From an uncultured Microbacteriaceae bacterium (GTDB taxonomy: Bacteria > Actinomycetota > Actinomycetes > Actinomycetales > Microbacteriaceae), in NCBI GenBank assembly GCA_903907615.1, contig CAIVOR010000352.1, positions 1-12,263 of the forward strand: a stretch of 12,263 nt of DNA, written 5' to 3'. The translations under genes and the position numbers were made by a program. The notes beneath the pieces were generated by a model, which did no database searches, was not told where the DNA came from, and was given only the letters and a program-made list of their open reading frames with translations. Shown here in pieces: positions 5,507 through 12,263 of this stretch; position 1 is the first letter of the stretch, and each line of letters opens with the position of its first letter.

Positions 5507-8053
5507 GTGCCCGGAGAAAACCTGACCCGCGTTGAAGCACAGGAACGCGCCAGCCACATTGCGGTCGACAGCTACGCCGTTGACCTCGATGTCACTCAGG
5601 GGCCGGACACCTTCCGCTCGCGCACGACGGTAACATTCACGGCCCGGGCCGGATCCGAGACATTTATCGACGCCATTACCAGCGCCGTACACCGCATCAC
5701 CCTCAACGGTGTCGACGTGCCCGTTTCGGCAGCCGACGGTGTGCGGATTCAGCTGACCGGTCTGGCCGCCTCAAACATGCTCGAGGTCGATGCGGATTTC
5801 GCCTACACAAACACGGGCGAGGGCCTGCACCGCTTCGTCGATCCCGTCGACAACGAGATTTATCTATACACGCAGTTCGAGGTGCCCGACTCGCGCCGCG
5901 TCTTTGCCGTGTTCGAACAGCCCGACCTCAAGGCTACGTTCCATTTCACCATCACGGCACCGGCCACGTGGCACGTTGTCAGCAACATGAGTACGCCTGA
6001 GCCCACTCCCGCGTCGGCCGGCAACGGCACCTGGGCCTTTGCGGCGACCCCGCGCATCTCGTCATACATCACCGCACTCGTGGCTGGTCCGTACGTGGTC
6101 GAGCGCAGTGAGCTCACGAGCTCGAGTGGGCGCGTGATTCCGCTGGGTGTCTTCTGTCGGGCGTCTCTGTCCGAATATTTGGACGCCGACTACATCTTCG
6201 AAAAGACGCGACAGGGATTTGAGTTTTACGAGGACAAGTTCGACGTGCCCTATCCGTTCGAGAAGTACGACCAGCTTTTTGTGCCCGAATTCAACGCCGG
6301 GGCCATGGAGAACGCAGGCTGTGTGACCTTCACCGAGGCCTACGTATTCCGCAGCAAGGTCACGAACGCCATGCGCGAACGTCGCGTGGTCACCATCCTG
6401 CACGAACTCGCGCACATGTGGTTTGGCGACCTCGTCACGATGCGCTGGTGGAACGACCTGTGGCTCAACGAGTCGTTTGCCGAGTACGCCTCGACCTTGG
6501 CTACTGCCGAGGCCACCGAGTGGCACGAGGCATGGACCACGTTTGCCGCTATGGAAAAGAGCTGGGCTTACCGCCAAGACCAGCTGCCCTCGACGCACCC
6601 CATCGTTGCCGAAATTCGCGATCTCGACGATGTTCAGGTGAACTTCGACGGCATCACCTACGCCAAGGGTGGATCGGTGCTCAAGCAGCTCGGAGCCTGG
6701 GTGGGCCAGGACCAGTTCCTGGCCGGGGTCTCGCAGTACTTCAAGAAGCACGCGTGGGGCAACACCGAGCTGAGCGACCTCATGGTCGAGCTCGAGGCCA
6801 CGAGTGGTCGCGACCTGAGCGAGTGGACCACACTGTGGCTGGAGACGGCCGGCGTCAACACGCTGCGAACACGCGTGGAAAGTGCCGCCGACGGCACAAT
6901 CGAATCGTTTGCCATTGAGCAGACCGCTCCGGCAGAGTGGCCCACCATTCGTCCGCACCGCATGGCCATTGGTTTTTACGAACTCTCCGGTTCGGCCGTG
7001 ACGCTCACCCACCGCATCGAGCTCGATGTGCACGGCGCACTCACCGAGGTACCCGCGCTCGTGGGCCTGAAGCGCCCCGGGCTCATCCTGCTGAACGACG
7101 ACGACCTGGCCTACGCCAAGATTCGCCTCGATGCCGACTCGGTCGCCTTTGCGATCGCCAACCTCGCCCGCATCGCCGACCCGCTGGCACGTTCCCTCGT
7201 CTGGGGTGCCATTTGGGATGCCACACGCGATGCGGAACTTCCGGCACGCCACTTCCTCGACCTGGTTGCGGGAAACATCGCGGCGGAGACCGAATCCACC
7301 ACTGTGCGCACGACGCTCGCACAGTTCGCCACCGCACTCACGATGTACACCTCGCCGGCAACGCGCGAGGCACGCATCCGCGAGGCCGGCGACCTGCTCT
7401 GGTCTCTGGCTCAGTCGGCTGCGGCGGGAAGCGACAATCAGTTCCAGTTCGTCAAGGCCTTCTCGGCCATCGCGCGTACCGAGTCGCAACTCGACACGGT
7501 CGCCTCGCTGCGCGGAGGTCACACGGCGCTTGCGGGGCTCGACATTGACACCGACCTCGGGTGGGACCTCCTCATCGCGCTCGTTGCGGGCGGACGCGCC
7601 ACCGAAGACGACGTTGAGGCGTACCTCGCCGAGGACAACACAGCCACCGGACAGCAGTCGGCAGCCAACGCCAGAGCAGCTGTCCCCACCCTCGCGGGAA
7701 AACAAAGTGCATGGGACTCGGTGTTCGCCGATGACTCCGCGTCAAACCTCATCATTCGCAACACCGGACTCGGTTTTCTGCGTGCTGCCGACACCTCACT
7801 GCTCGCAGCGTTCATCCCCCAGTATTTTGATGCCCTCACGCGTATTTGGAAGGATCGCACGTTCCAGATTGCCGAGACCTTGATTGTTGACTTCTTCCCC
7901 TCAGCTTTGGCCAACGCCGACCTGCAGGCCGCCGCTCAGTCGTGGCTCGCGGCGAACCCTGACGAGCCGGCTCTGCGCCGACTGGTTATTGAAAACCTGG
8001 CGGGTGTCGATCGGGCGTTAGCCGCTCAGGCGCGCGACGCGCAAGAGGACTAG
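5507..8053 (+). CDS. pepN: Aminopeptidase N (M1 family zinc metallopeptidase)
   Basis: This 848-residue cytosolic aminopeptidase removes N-terminal residues from peptides. Starting at the GTG, the N-terminus PGENLTRVEAQERA is the usual actinobacterial PepN opening. The exopeptidase motif GAMEN is at 265-269. The zinc site H299-E-L-A-H303 is followed by the third ligand E322 in LNESFAEYAS, and the transition-state tyrosine is Y385 in GITYAKGG. A large alpha-helical ERAP1-like C-terminal domain fills about residues 480-840. Length is normal, the frame is open throughout, and all catalytic residues are present. It heads a tight plus-strand operon: the mscS-like gene starts 3 bases after its stop. 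A REP-like hairpin lies in its leader. Its position beside rpiB and near glbO and ettA fits the conserved actinobacterial order. Confidence 0.97.
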   Translation: MPGENLTRVEAQERASHIAVDSYAVDLDVTQGPDTFRSRTTVTFTARAGSETFIDAITSAVHRITLNGVDVPVSAADGVRIQLTGLAASNMLEVDADFAYTNTGEGLHRFVDPVDNEIYLYTQFEVPDSRRVFAVFEQPDLKATFHFTITAPATWHVVSNMSTPEPTPASAGNGTWAFAATPRISSYITALVAGPYVVERSELTSSSGRVIPLGVFCRASLSEYLDADYIFEKTRQGFEFYEDKFDVPYPFEKYDQLFVPEFNAGAMENAGCVTFTEAYVFRSKVTNAMRERRVVTILHELAHMWFGDLVTMRWWNDLWLNESFAEYASTLATAEATEWHEAWTTFAAMEKSWAYRQDQLPSTHPIVAEIRDLDDVQVNFDGITYAKGGSVLKQLGAWVGQDQFLAGVSQYFKKHAWGNTELSDLMVELEATSGRDLSEWTTLWLETAGVNTLRTRVESAADGTIESFAIEQTAPAEWPTIRPHRMAIGFYELSGSAVTLTHRIELDVHGALTEVPALVGLKRPGLILLNDDDLAYAKIRLDADSVAFAIANLARIADPLARSLVWGAIWDATRDAELPARHFLDLVAGNIAAETESTTVRTTLAQFATALTMYTSPATREARIREAGDLLWSLAQSAAAGSDNQFQFVKAFSAIARTESQLDTVASLRGGHTALAGLDIDTDLGWDLLIALVAGGRATEDDVEAYLAEDNTATGQQSAANARAAVPTLAGKQSAWDSVFADDSASNLIIRNTGLGFLRAADTSLLAAFIPQYFDALTRIWKDRTFQIAETLIVDFFPSALANADLQAAAQSWLAANPDEPALRRLVIENLAGVDRALAAQARDAQED

Positions 8054-8056
8054 AGC

Positions 8057-8668
8057 ATGAACGCCCTGTGGGCTCAATTATGGCCGGCGCTCGAACCGTT
8101 CGCACCGCTCATATCTAGCGTGGTGGTCGCCGCCGTCGCCGTGGGAGTTCGCTTCGGGTTAGTGGCCATCAACCACGTCGTCGTGAAACGGATTGTGCGG
8201 CAAGCACGCAAGAAAGCTCCGTCCAAGGACCCCGTCGACGTGGCCCTCAGCAACCCCGCGAATCCGCGCATCGTTCAGCGCACGCGGACCATGGGTACCG
8301 TTCTCGACAACTTCGTCACGTGGGTCGTTGCCGGATTCGCGTTGATCATGATCATGCAGGTACTCGGCATTCCCTTGGCCGCCGTGCTGGCCTCCGCGGG
8401 AATCGTGGGAGCAGCGCTTGCCTTCGGCGCACAAAACATCATCAAGGATGTGATCAGCGGATTTCTGATGGTCCTCGAAGATCAGTTGGGCGTCGGCGAC
8501 AAAGTTGACCTCGGTCTCGCCGTGGGTACGGTGGAGGCCGTCGGCGTCCGCATCACCACACTGCGAGACGACGACGGCGTGATTTGGTTTGTGCGCAACG
8601 GCGAAATCCTGCGCGTGGGCAACTTCTCCTACGAGGCAACCAAGCGCGCCGCCAAACGACGACGATGA
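8057..8668 (+). CDS. Small MscS-family mechanosensitive channel
   Basis: This 203-residue inner membrane protein has the MscS core, which opens under membrane tension to release solutes in osmotic downshock. Helices lie at about 17-39 and 82-102. The pore helix TM3 is at about 106-138, with the family's Gly/Ala-rich packing run ASAGIVGAALAFG and then AQNIIKDVISGFLMVLEDQ. The beta domain at about 139-191 has VGDKV, GTVEAVGVRITTLRDDDG and VRNGEI. It ends with a basic tail (KRAAKRRR) and lacks most of the mixed alpha/beta C-terminal domain of E. coli MscS (286 residues). The start ATG has AAGAGGA at 8043-8049, 3 bases after the pepN stop, and the stop overlaps the globin start as ATGA. The short C-terminus may be normal for actinobacterial relatives. 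Confidence 0.9.
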   Translation: MNALWAQLWPALEPFAPLISSVVVAAVAVGVRFGLVAINHVVVKRIVRQARKKAPSKDPVDVALSNPANPRIVQRTRTMGTVLDNFVTWVVAGFALIMIMQVLGIPLAAVLASAGIVGAALAFGAQNIIKDVISGFLMVLEDQLGVGDKVDLGLAVGTVEAVGVRITTLRDDDGVIWFVRNGEILRVGNFSYEATKRAAKRRR

Positions 8669-9045
8669 ACGACACGTCGTTCTTCGACCAGGTGGGTGGG
8701 CACCCGACGTTTGAAAAGCTCACCCGGGAGTTTTATCGCGGTGTTGCCGATGATCCCGTCTTGCGCCCGATGTACCCGGAAGAGGACCTCGAACCCGCGC
8801 GCCTCAGGTTGCAGCTCTTTCTCGAGCAGTACTGGGGCGGACCCACCACCTACTCCGACACGCGCGGCCATCCGCGCCTGCGTTTGCGTCACATGCCGTT
8901 TCACATCAATGCCGAGGCCCGCGAACGCTGGTTGGTGCACATGCGCAACGCTATTGAGTCGCTGAAACTGGCTCCTCTGTTCAACGAGGAAATGCTCGAC
9001 TACGTGGACCGCGCAGCCCACGCCATGACCAACCAGCCCGACTAA
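8665..9045 (+). CDS. glbO: Group II truncated haemoglobin (TrHbO)
   Basis: This 126-residue 2-on-2 globin binds haem and reacts with O2 or NO; the family is linked to oxygen handling and to protection against nitrosative or oxidative stress. It matches the M. tuberculosis GlbO pattern: FYRGVADDPVLRPMYPEEDL, then FLEQYWGGPTTYS and GHPRLRLRHMPF. The proximal haem histidine F8 is H76. The distal-site residues Y24 (B10), Y37 (CD1) and W89 (G8) correspond to Tyr23, Tyr36 and Trp88 of GlbO. I chose the ATG overlapping the upstream channel stop as ATGA, since this gives the family N-terminus (SFFDQVGGHPTF). A longer reading from 8584 is only the channel gene in another frame. It is the last gene of the pepN operon. 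Confidence 0.95.
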   Translation: MNDTSFFDQVGGHPTFEKLTREFYRGVADDPVLRPMYPEEDLEPARLRLQLFLEQYWGGPTTYSDTRGHPRLRLRHMPFHINAEARERWLVHMRNAIESLKLAPLFNEEMLDYVDRAAHAMTNQPD

Positions 9046-9055
9046 TCCGGAACTC

Positions 9056-9082
9056 TAGCGCCTCACGTTTCGAAACGCGCTA
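9056..9082. terminator. Inverted repeat between convergent genes, possible terminator
   Basis: TAGCGC at 9056-9061 pairs with GCGCTA at 9077-9082. Inside is a 12-base perfect palindrome, CGTTTCGAAACG (9066-9077). It sits where the globin operon (plus) meets the hypothetical gene (minus) and overlaps that gene's stop codon. On the plus strand CGAAAAATC follows, which gives a U-poor tail, so termination would be weak or Rho-assisted. The symmetry is seen; its role is inferred. Confidence 0.4.
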
Positions 9083-9772
9083 ACGAAAAATCACGTACCC
9101 GCGGGTGGTGGTAAACCGCGTCCAACTTGCCGCCCGGGATATCCGGACCTCATCGGAACTCTCGAGCAAGCCGGCCTCCGCCGCGAGGAACCCAAGCCCG
9201 AATGCGGCGAGGGCAACACCCGCGGGGGCTTCAACCGAAGAAACGTCACGCGGAGAGCCCGCAACGAGCGGCAGGAGTGACGATGACGCGAATATCTGGA
9301 GGCGCGACCACACTTCGGTCCGCACGCGAGCAACAATCAGCGCCCCCTTGCCAGAAACACTGGCGACCTCGGCAATGCCCTCCTGAGCAACGCGCGCCAG
9401 CTCGCCCTCAGAAATACTGCCGGCGGGATGCCACCCACCAGCCGGCGGAGCGACTCCCGTCCAACTCACGCCGGGAATCCCTGGCGGCAACGGGAGCGTG
9501 AGCTCTGTCCGGGCGAGGCGATCGGACAGCGCGCGAACCAGGATGACACGGTCAAGAGCCGATTCCGTGGCGAGCTCGAAAACGCGAACTCCCAAAATTG
9601 TCGGAGTGGTGTCGAGGAGGGACGCACGCGTGATGACGGCAACGGAAACCACGAGGGCTGTTCCATGGGCACTCAGTCGAACGTGCTCGCACCCGAGAGT
9701 GGCTGCCCGCGCCATGAACGTGGTGAGATCGGTGAGGTCGTGCACCGAGGCGAGCACAAGTTCGTCTTCCAT
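9080..9772 (-). CDS. Hypothetical protein, unknown function
   Basis: I do not recognise this 230-residue protein. It has no signal peptide or membrane helix that I can defend; the alanine/leucine-rich runs (for example AGVALAAFGLGFLAAEAGLL near the C-terminus) are short and interrupted by charged residues. Possible landmarks are the N-terminal MEDELVLASVHDLTDLTTFMARAATLG and a central proline/glycine hinge (PLPPGIPGVSWTG, then VAPPAGGWHP). This suggests two domains, about 1-90 and 115-230. Codon use is GC-rich in third positions like its neighbours, which favours a real gene. The ATG is followed by good coding sequence and preceded by AGG at 9778-9780. It converges with the globin operon and diverges from tesB, with only 50 bases between the two start codons. 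Confidence 0.72.
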   Translation of the reverse strand: MEDELVLASVHDLTDLTTFMARAATLGCEHVRLSAHGTALVVSVAVITRASLLDTTPTILGVRVFELATESALDRVILVRALSDRLARTELTLPLPPGIPGVSWTGVAPPAGGWHPAGSISEGELARVAQEGIAEVASVSGKGALIVARVRTEVWSRLQIFASSSLLPLVAGSPRDVSSVEAPAGVALAAFGLGFLAAEAGLLESSDEVRISRAASWTRFTTTRGYVIFR

Positions 9773-9779
9773 TGCTACC

Positions 9780-9786
9780 TAAACTA
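9780..9786. promoter_or_regulatory. Overlapping divergent -10 boxes for tesB and the hypothetical gene
   Basis: The 50-base gap between the two starts contains TAAACT on the plus strand (9780-9785) and TAGTTT on the minus strand (9786-9781), nearly the same bases read both ways. The plus box would serve tesB with a leader of about 30 bases. The minus box would give an almost leaderless mRNA for the gene at 9772. No strong -35 is visible for either, so confidence is low. Confidence 0.3.
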
Positions 9787-9822
9787 GCGAGTGAAACTGT
9801 TGCCGCCGTCGAGAGGGGATCC

Positions 9823-10683
9823 GTGCACGAGAGTGTCGCCGCCATGTTGCAATCGCTCACCCTCCGACCCGAGGCCGGAGCAGCCGACACATTCGTTGGC
9901 ACCAGCATCAAGATGCCGCACAATCGGGTCTTTGGCGGGCAGGTGTTGGCGCAAACCCTCATTGCCGCAAGTGCCACCGTTGAGTACAGTCGACCGGTTC
10001 ACTCGATGCACGGTTACTTCTTACGCCCCGGTGACGACACGCAGCCGATTCAGTACACCGTCGACCGCATTCACGACGGGCGGTCGTTCAGCACACGACG
10101 CACCCAAGGACTCCAGAACGGCGTGCCCATCTTTTCGATGATCGCGTCGTTTCAGGAAGTCGTCACGGGCCTTGACCACGCTCAGCCCATGCCTGACGGC
10201 ATACCCGACCCCGAATCCCTACCGGAGCCCGCGGAGCTGTTTGCCGAACTCAATCACCCTCGCGCGTCGTATTGGGCGGCACAGCGCCCCATCGACATCC
10301 GCTACATCAATGGGCCGATCTACGTCGATGTGCCTCAACCGAATGTTGCGCACCAAGCCGTCTGGATGCGTTGTCTCGATCGCTTGCCCGATGATGCGAG
10401 TCTGCATCGAGCTGCCCTTGCCTATGCGAGCGACTACACGATTCTGGAATCGATCTACCGCCGGCACGGCGTACCCTGGGCCACCGAAGGACTGAAGGCC
10501 GCCAGCCTCGACCACGCCATGTGGTTTCACCGTGATGGCCGGGCCGACGAATGGGTGCTCTATGTGCAGGAATCCCCCAGCGCCCAGGGTGGCCGTGGGC
10601 TGTGCCTCGGGCGAATGTACTCTCGCGACGGCACGCTTCTCGCCACCGTGGCGCAAGAGGGCATGGTTCGCGTTCCGAGTTAG
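9823..10683 (+). CDS. tesB: Acyl-CoA thioesterase II (TesB)
   Basis: This 286-residue double-hotdog thioesterase hydrolyses acyl-CoA to free fatty acid and CoA in the cytosol. Landmarks are NRVFGGQVLAQTL, VHSMHGYFLRPG and DGRSFSTRR in the first hotdog. The catalytic set is in the second: D204 (YASDYTILES), S228 (KAASLDHAMWFHR; threonine in E. coli) and Q278 (VAQEGMVR). From the GTG at 9823 these positions coincide with the E. coli TesB numbering 204/228/278, which supports that start, as does GAGAGGGGA at 9811-9819. The upstream TTG at 9772 would add 17 residues and overlap the divergent gene's start codon. The gene is monocistronic; its stop is 22 bases from the convergent tetR stop, with no clear terminator between them. 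Confidence 0.95.
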   Translation: MHESVAAMLQSLTLRPEAGAADTFVGTSIKMPHNRVFGGQVLAQTLIAASATVEYSRPVHSMHGYFLRPGDDTQPIQYTVDRIHDGRSFSTRRTQGLQNGVPIFSMIASFQEVVTGLDHAQPMPDGIPDPESLPEPAELFAELNHPRASYWAAQRPIDIRYINGPIYVDVPQPNVAHQAVWMRCLDRLPDDASLHRAALAYASDYTILESIYRRHGVPWATEGLKAASLDHAMWFHRDGRADEWVLYVQESPSAQGGRGLCLGRMYSRDGTLLATVAQEGMVRVPS

Positions 10684-10705
10684 CGTTGGCGCCGAGGGCG
10701 GCACG

Positions 10706-11482
10706 TCACTGTTCGAGCGCGCCCCGCGCTTCGGAAATCAGGCGCACGACGTGATAGTCCACGAGCTCGTCGAAAATGACGTTCGCTTCGGGAATGTCTG
10801 CGCTGGGGAGATGGCGTCCTGCGGTCCAGACCGAAACGCCCAGAATTGACCAGCCGATGCTGGCCATCACCTGCTGCTCGGCAAGACTGGTGAGCATGGC
10901 CGATTTGGGCACCAAGCCGCGCACGAGTTGCACCCCCGAGACGGTTCCCAGGCGCACGTCGCGCACGAGCAGGAAGAGCCGACCGAGATTCAGTTCGCCC
11001 CATTCCGTCATTTCGGCGAGGTACTTCTCCCGGACAAAATGTGTGACGTCGAGAGACGCCGTGGGGTAATTCAGCACGGCGCCCCAACCGCTCATGCGTT
11101 CCGACCACGCAATGGAGGCTCGTATCCAGGCCTCCAGTCGCGCTTCTGGAGTGGTCTCCGCCAGGCTGACGTTCTGCCAGAGCTCTTCAACATACATGGC
11201 ATAGGTCAACACGGTCGCCTCGGCCAGCAGTTCGTCACGGCTGCCAAAGTGGTGGTTGATCAGGGAATATGAGACGTCGAGGGCCTCACACACCAACTTC
11301 ACGTTAAAGGTTGATGGCCCAACACGACTCACATCGTCAATCGTGGTGAAGAGAACCTTGTCACGCATTGACGGGTCCGGATTGACACCAAATTGAAGCC
11401 AGAAGTTGGCATCGAGCACCCGATCGGCGGGAACCTGAGAATCGACGGCGTGAAGTCGTTCGCGTGGTGTGTGGCGTGGCAT
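10706..11482 (-). CDS. TetR/AcrR family transcriptional regulator
   Basis: This 258-residue protein has a TetR-type DNA-binding domain and a large C-terminal ligand or dimer domain. The helix-turn-helix spans about residues 59-89: FNVKLVCEALDVSYSLINHHFGSRDELLAEA, where SYSLINHHF is the recognition helix and the FGSRDELL end is typical. The N-terminal arm of about 40 residues before the domain is longer than usual and carries basic residues (MPRHTPRERL). The C-terminal domain is helical with many tryptophans. I chose the ATG at 11482, with GAGAAAG about 10 bases upstream. An in-frame ATG at 11524 would add 14 residues, but it overlaps a TAGGAT hexamer (11528 to 11523) that looks like a -10 box. 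The ligand is unknown. Convergence with tesB and closeness to a thioesterase gene make acyl compounds a plausible but untested guess. Confidence 0.87.
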   Translation of the reverse strand: MPRHTPRERLHAVDSQVPADRVLDANFWLQFGVNPDPSMRDKVLFTTIDDVSRVGPSTFNVKLVCEALDVSYSLINHHFGSRDELLAEATVLTYAMYVEELWQNVSLAETTPEARLEAWIRASIAWSERMSGWGAVLNYPTASLDVTHFVREKYLAEMTEWGELNLGRLFLLVRDVRLGTVSGVQLVRGLVPKSAMLTSLAEQQVMASIGWSILGVSVWTAGRHLPSADIPEANVIFDELVDYHVVRLISEARGALEQ

Positions 11483-11563
11483 TGACGAGTCACTTTCTCG
11501 AACGAATGGGGTCTTTGCCCTCATCCTAAGCAAGCATGTGTGGGCGCCCCATGAGTGAAACGC

Positions 11564-12061
11564 CTACCGCTCACGAAAAACCAGAGGCGCATCAACGATT
11601 TGTTCGATAACTTCGCGCTCCTCGTCGGTGAGGCGTCGAGGTTTCTGAGTTGCGGCGTCAATAATGACAATCGTGGTCAGCGCCCGAGCAAAGAGAACGC
11701 GTGGCGTGGCCCCCGCTGGGGAATACACCTCGTAACACACGTCCATGCTGGCGCCCCCGAGCGTTCCAATCCACATTTCGACATCCAGTGGATCGCGCAG
11801 GTAGGGAATGGGAGCCACGTATTCTGCCTGCTGACGGGCGATGAGCGTGATGGTGTCTGCTTCCGGGCCTCCGCGAAAGATCCGTGTGACCGGTGCAGTG
11901 GCGCCGGCGGTCGTGTTGGCAGTGCCGGCGAACTCGGCCTCACCCGCCCAAAAGGCGTGGATGCGCGCTTCTTCCAGCAGACCAAACATGGCGGCGTTGT
12001 TGACGTGCCCGTAGGCGTCGAGATCAGACCAGCGCAGGCTTATCGGTACGTGAAGTCGCAT
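11564..12061 (-). CDS. 4HBT/YbgC-FadM-like acyl-CoA thioesterase
   Basis: This 165-residue single hotdog-fold protein of the 4-hydroxybenzoyl-CoA thioesterase family is predicted to hydrolyse acyl-CoA or a related thioester. The active-site stretch is LRWSDLDAYGHVNNAAMF, with D15 as the likely catalytic aspartate, followed by the long hotdog helix FGLLEEARIHAFWA. Later strands carry ARQQAEYVAPIPY and a C-terminal FARALTTIVIIDAATQKPRRL, with the usual order and length. The ATG at 12061 places the family N-terminus correctly. Longer readings upstream run through the end of ettA. The gap to ettA is 16 bases with no clear Shine-Dalgarno sequence, so it is probably cotranscribed with ettA. A thioesterase next to ettA is also found in mycobacteria (recalled). 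Confidence 0.92.
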   Translation of the reverse strand: MRLHVPISLRWSDLDAYGHVNNAAMFGLLEEARIHAFWAGEAEFAGTANTTAGATAPVTRIFRGGPEADTITLIARQQAEYVAPIPYLRDPLDVEMWIGTLGGASMDVCYEVYSPAGATPRVLFARALTTIVIIDAATQKPRRLTDEEREVIEQIVDAPLVFRER

Positions 12062-12077
12062 AAGGCGGCAGCGCCGG

Positions 12078-12263
12078 TTAGTCGCGCGTGAGCTTGCGAT
12101 AGCTGCTGCGGTGAGGCAGGGCGGCGTCGGCCCCCAGTCGCTCCACCTTGTTCTCTTCGTACGACTCAAAGTTGCCCTCGAACCAGTACCAGTTGCCAGG
12201 GTTTTCTTCGGTGCCCTCGTAGGCCAGAATGTGCGTGGCGATTCGGTCGAGGAACCAGCGATC
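12078..12263 (-). CDS. ettA: Energy-dependent translational throttle protein EttA, C-terminal end (partial)
   Basis: Only the last 61 codons of this ABC-F ATPase gene are inside the window; the rest lies beyond the right edge. Translating back from the TAA at 12078-12080 gives DRWFLDRIATHILAYEG, then NWYWFEGNFESYEENK, and finally HRSSYRKLTRD. DRWFLDRIATHILA is the segment after the second ABC domain's H-switch, and the RKLTRD end is typical of EttA. EttA binds the ribosomal E site and couples early elongation to the ATP/ADP ratio. The reading frame lies in minus-strand sequence that continues off the edge. It is the upstream gene of the thioesterase at 11564. Confidence 0.93.
   Translation of the reverse strand, partial: DRWFLDRIATHILAYEGTEENPGNWYWFEGNFESYEENKVERLGADAALPHRSSYRKLTRD

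Noticed and set aside
6062..7705. A 547-codon open frame on the minus strand opposite pepN
   Set aside because: It lies wholly inside pepN, which has intact motifs over its full length. The antisense protein has no recognisable domains, and long antisense frames are expected opposite GC-rich genes.
8584..8664. 27-residue N-terminal extension of the globin
   Set aside because: It is the channel gene read in another frame. The ATG at 8665 gives the expected TrHbO start and the ATGA overlap.
9772..9822. tesB start at the TTG at 9772
   Set aside because: It would overlap the start codon of the divergent gene. The GTG at 9823 has GAGAGGGGA upstream and gives catalytic residue numbers equal to those of E. 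coli TesB.
10684..10705. Terminator between tesB and tetR
   Set aside because: The 22-base gap has no clear stem-loop or U tract on either strand.
11542..11549. GGGCGCCC palindrome upstream of tetR as an operator
   Set aside because: The symmetry does not extend past 8 bases, and such sites are common by chance in GC-rich DNA.
12062..12169. 36-residue N-terminal extension of the 4HBT thioesterase
   Set aside because: It overlaps the ettA coding end and has no similarity to the family; the ATG at 12061 gives the normal start.

Overview
The window looks like chromosomal DNA of a high-GC actinobacterium, most likely a member of the Microbacteriaceae (Micrococcales). The grounds are the GC-rich codon bias, the frequent GTG starts, the actinobacterial versions of RpiB, PepN, the Nei1-like glycosylase and the group II truncated haemoglobin, and the gene order. 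From memory, the order nei / rpiB / pepN / globin / thioesterase / ettA matches the Mycobacterium tuberculosis region around Rv2464c (nei1), Rv2465c (rpiB), Rv2467 (pepN), Rv2470 (glbO) and Rv2477c (ettA). That makes this an old conserved neighbourhood with newer insertions.

Layout, left to right. Positions 1-144 hold a near-perfect intrinsic terminator and a second hairpin. The minus strand then carries phnA/yjdM (zinc ribbon), a VapBC-type toxin-antitoxin pair with its own operator-promoter, a four-TM membrane protein, and a YtcJ-like amidohydrolase that overlaps the membrane protein gene by ATGA. Upstream of these on the same strand are a Nei1-like DNA glycosylase carrying a repeat-derived insert, a HicAB toxin-antitoxin pair, and rpiB. 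On the plus strand pepN, a short MscS-type channel gene and a globin gene form a tight operon. A conserved-looking hypothetical gene (minus) and tesB (plus) diverge from a 50-base gap. A TetR-family regulator, a 4HBT thioesterase and the 3' end of ettA lie on the minus strand at the right end.

Most genes are household or metabolic: peptide turnover (PepN), the pentose phosphate pathway (RpiB), base excision repair (Nei), acyl-CoA hydrolysis (TesB and the 4HBT protein) and ribosome throttling (EttA). The accessory material is two type II toxin-antitoxin modules in locally lower-GC DNA, plus a REP-like palindromic repeat family seen twice. One REP copy lies inside the nei coding sequence and has expanded into three 27-base units read as an in-frame 9-residue repeat. 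HicAB sits between rpiB and nei, which are neighbours elsewhere, and nei now starts 3 bases after the hicB stop with no visible ribosome-binding site. I see no CRISPR array, transposase, tRNA or rRNA. No intergenic gap exceeds 300 bases. I did not find a wholly new multi-gene system; the most unusual structure is the REP-derived insert in nei.
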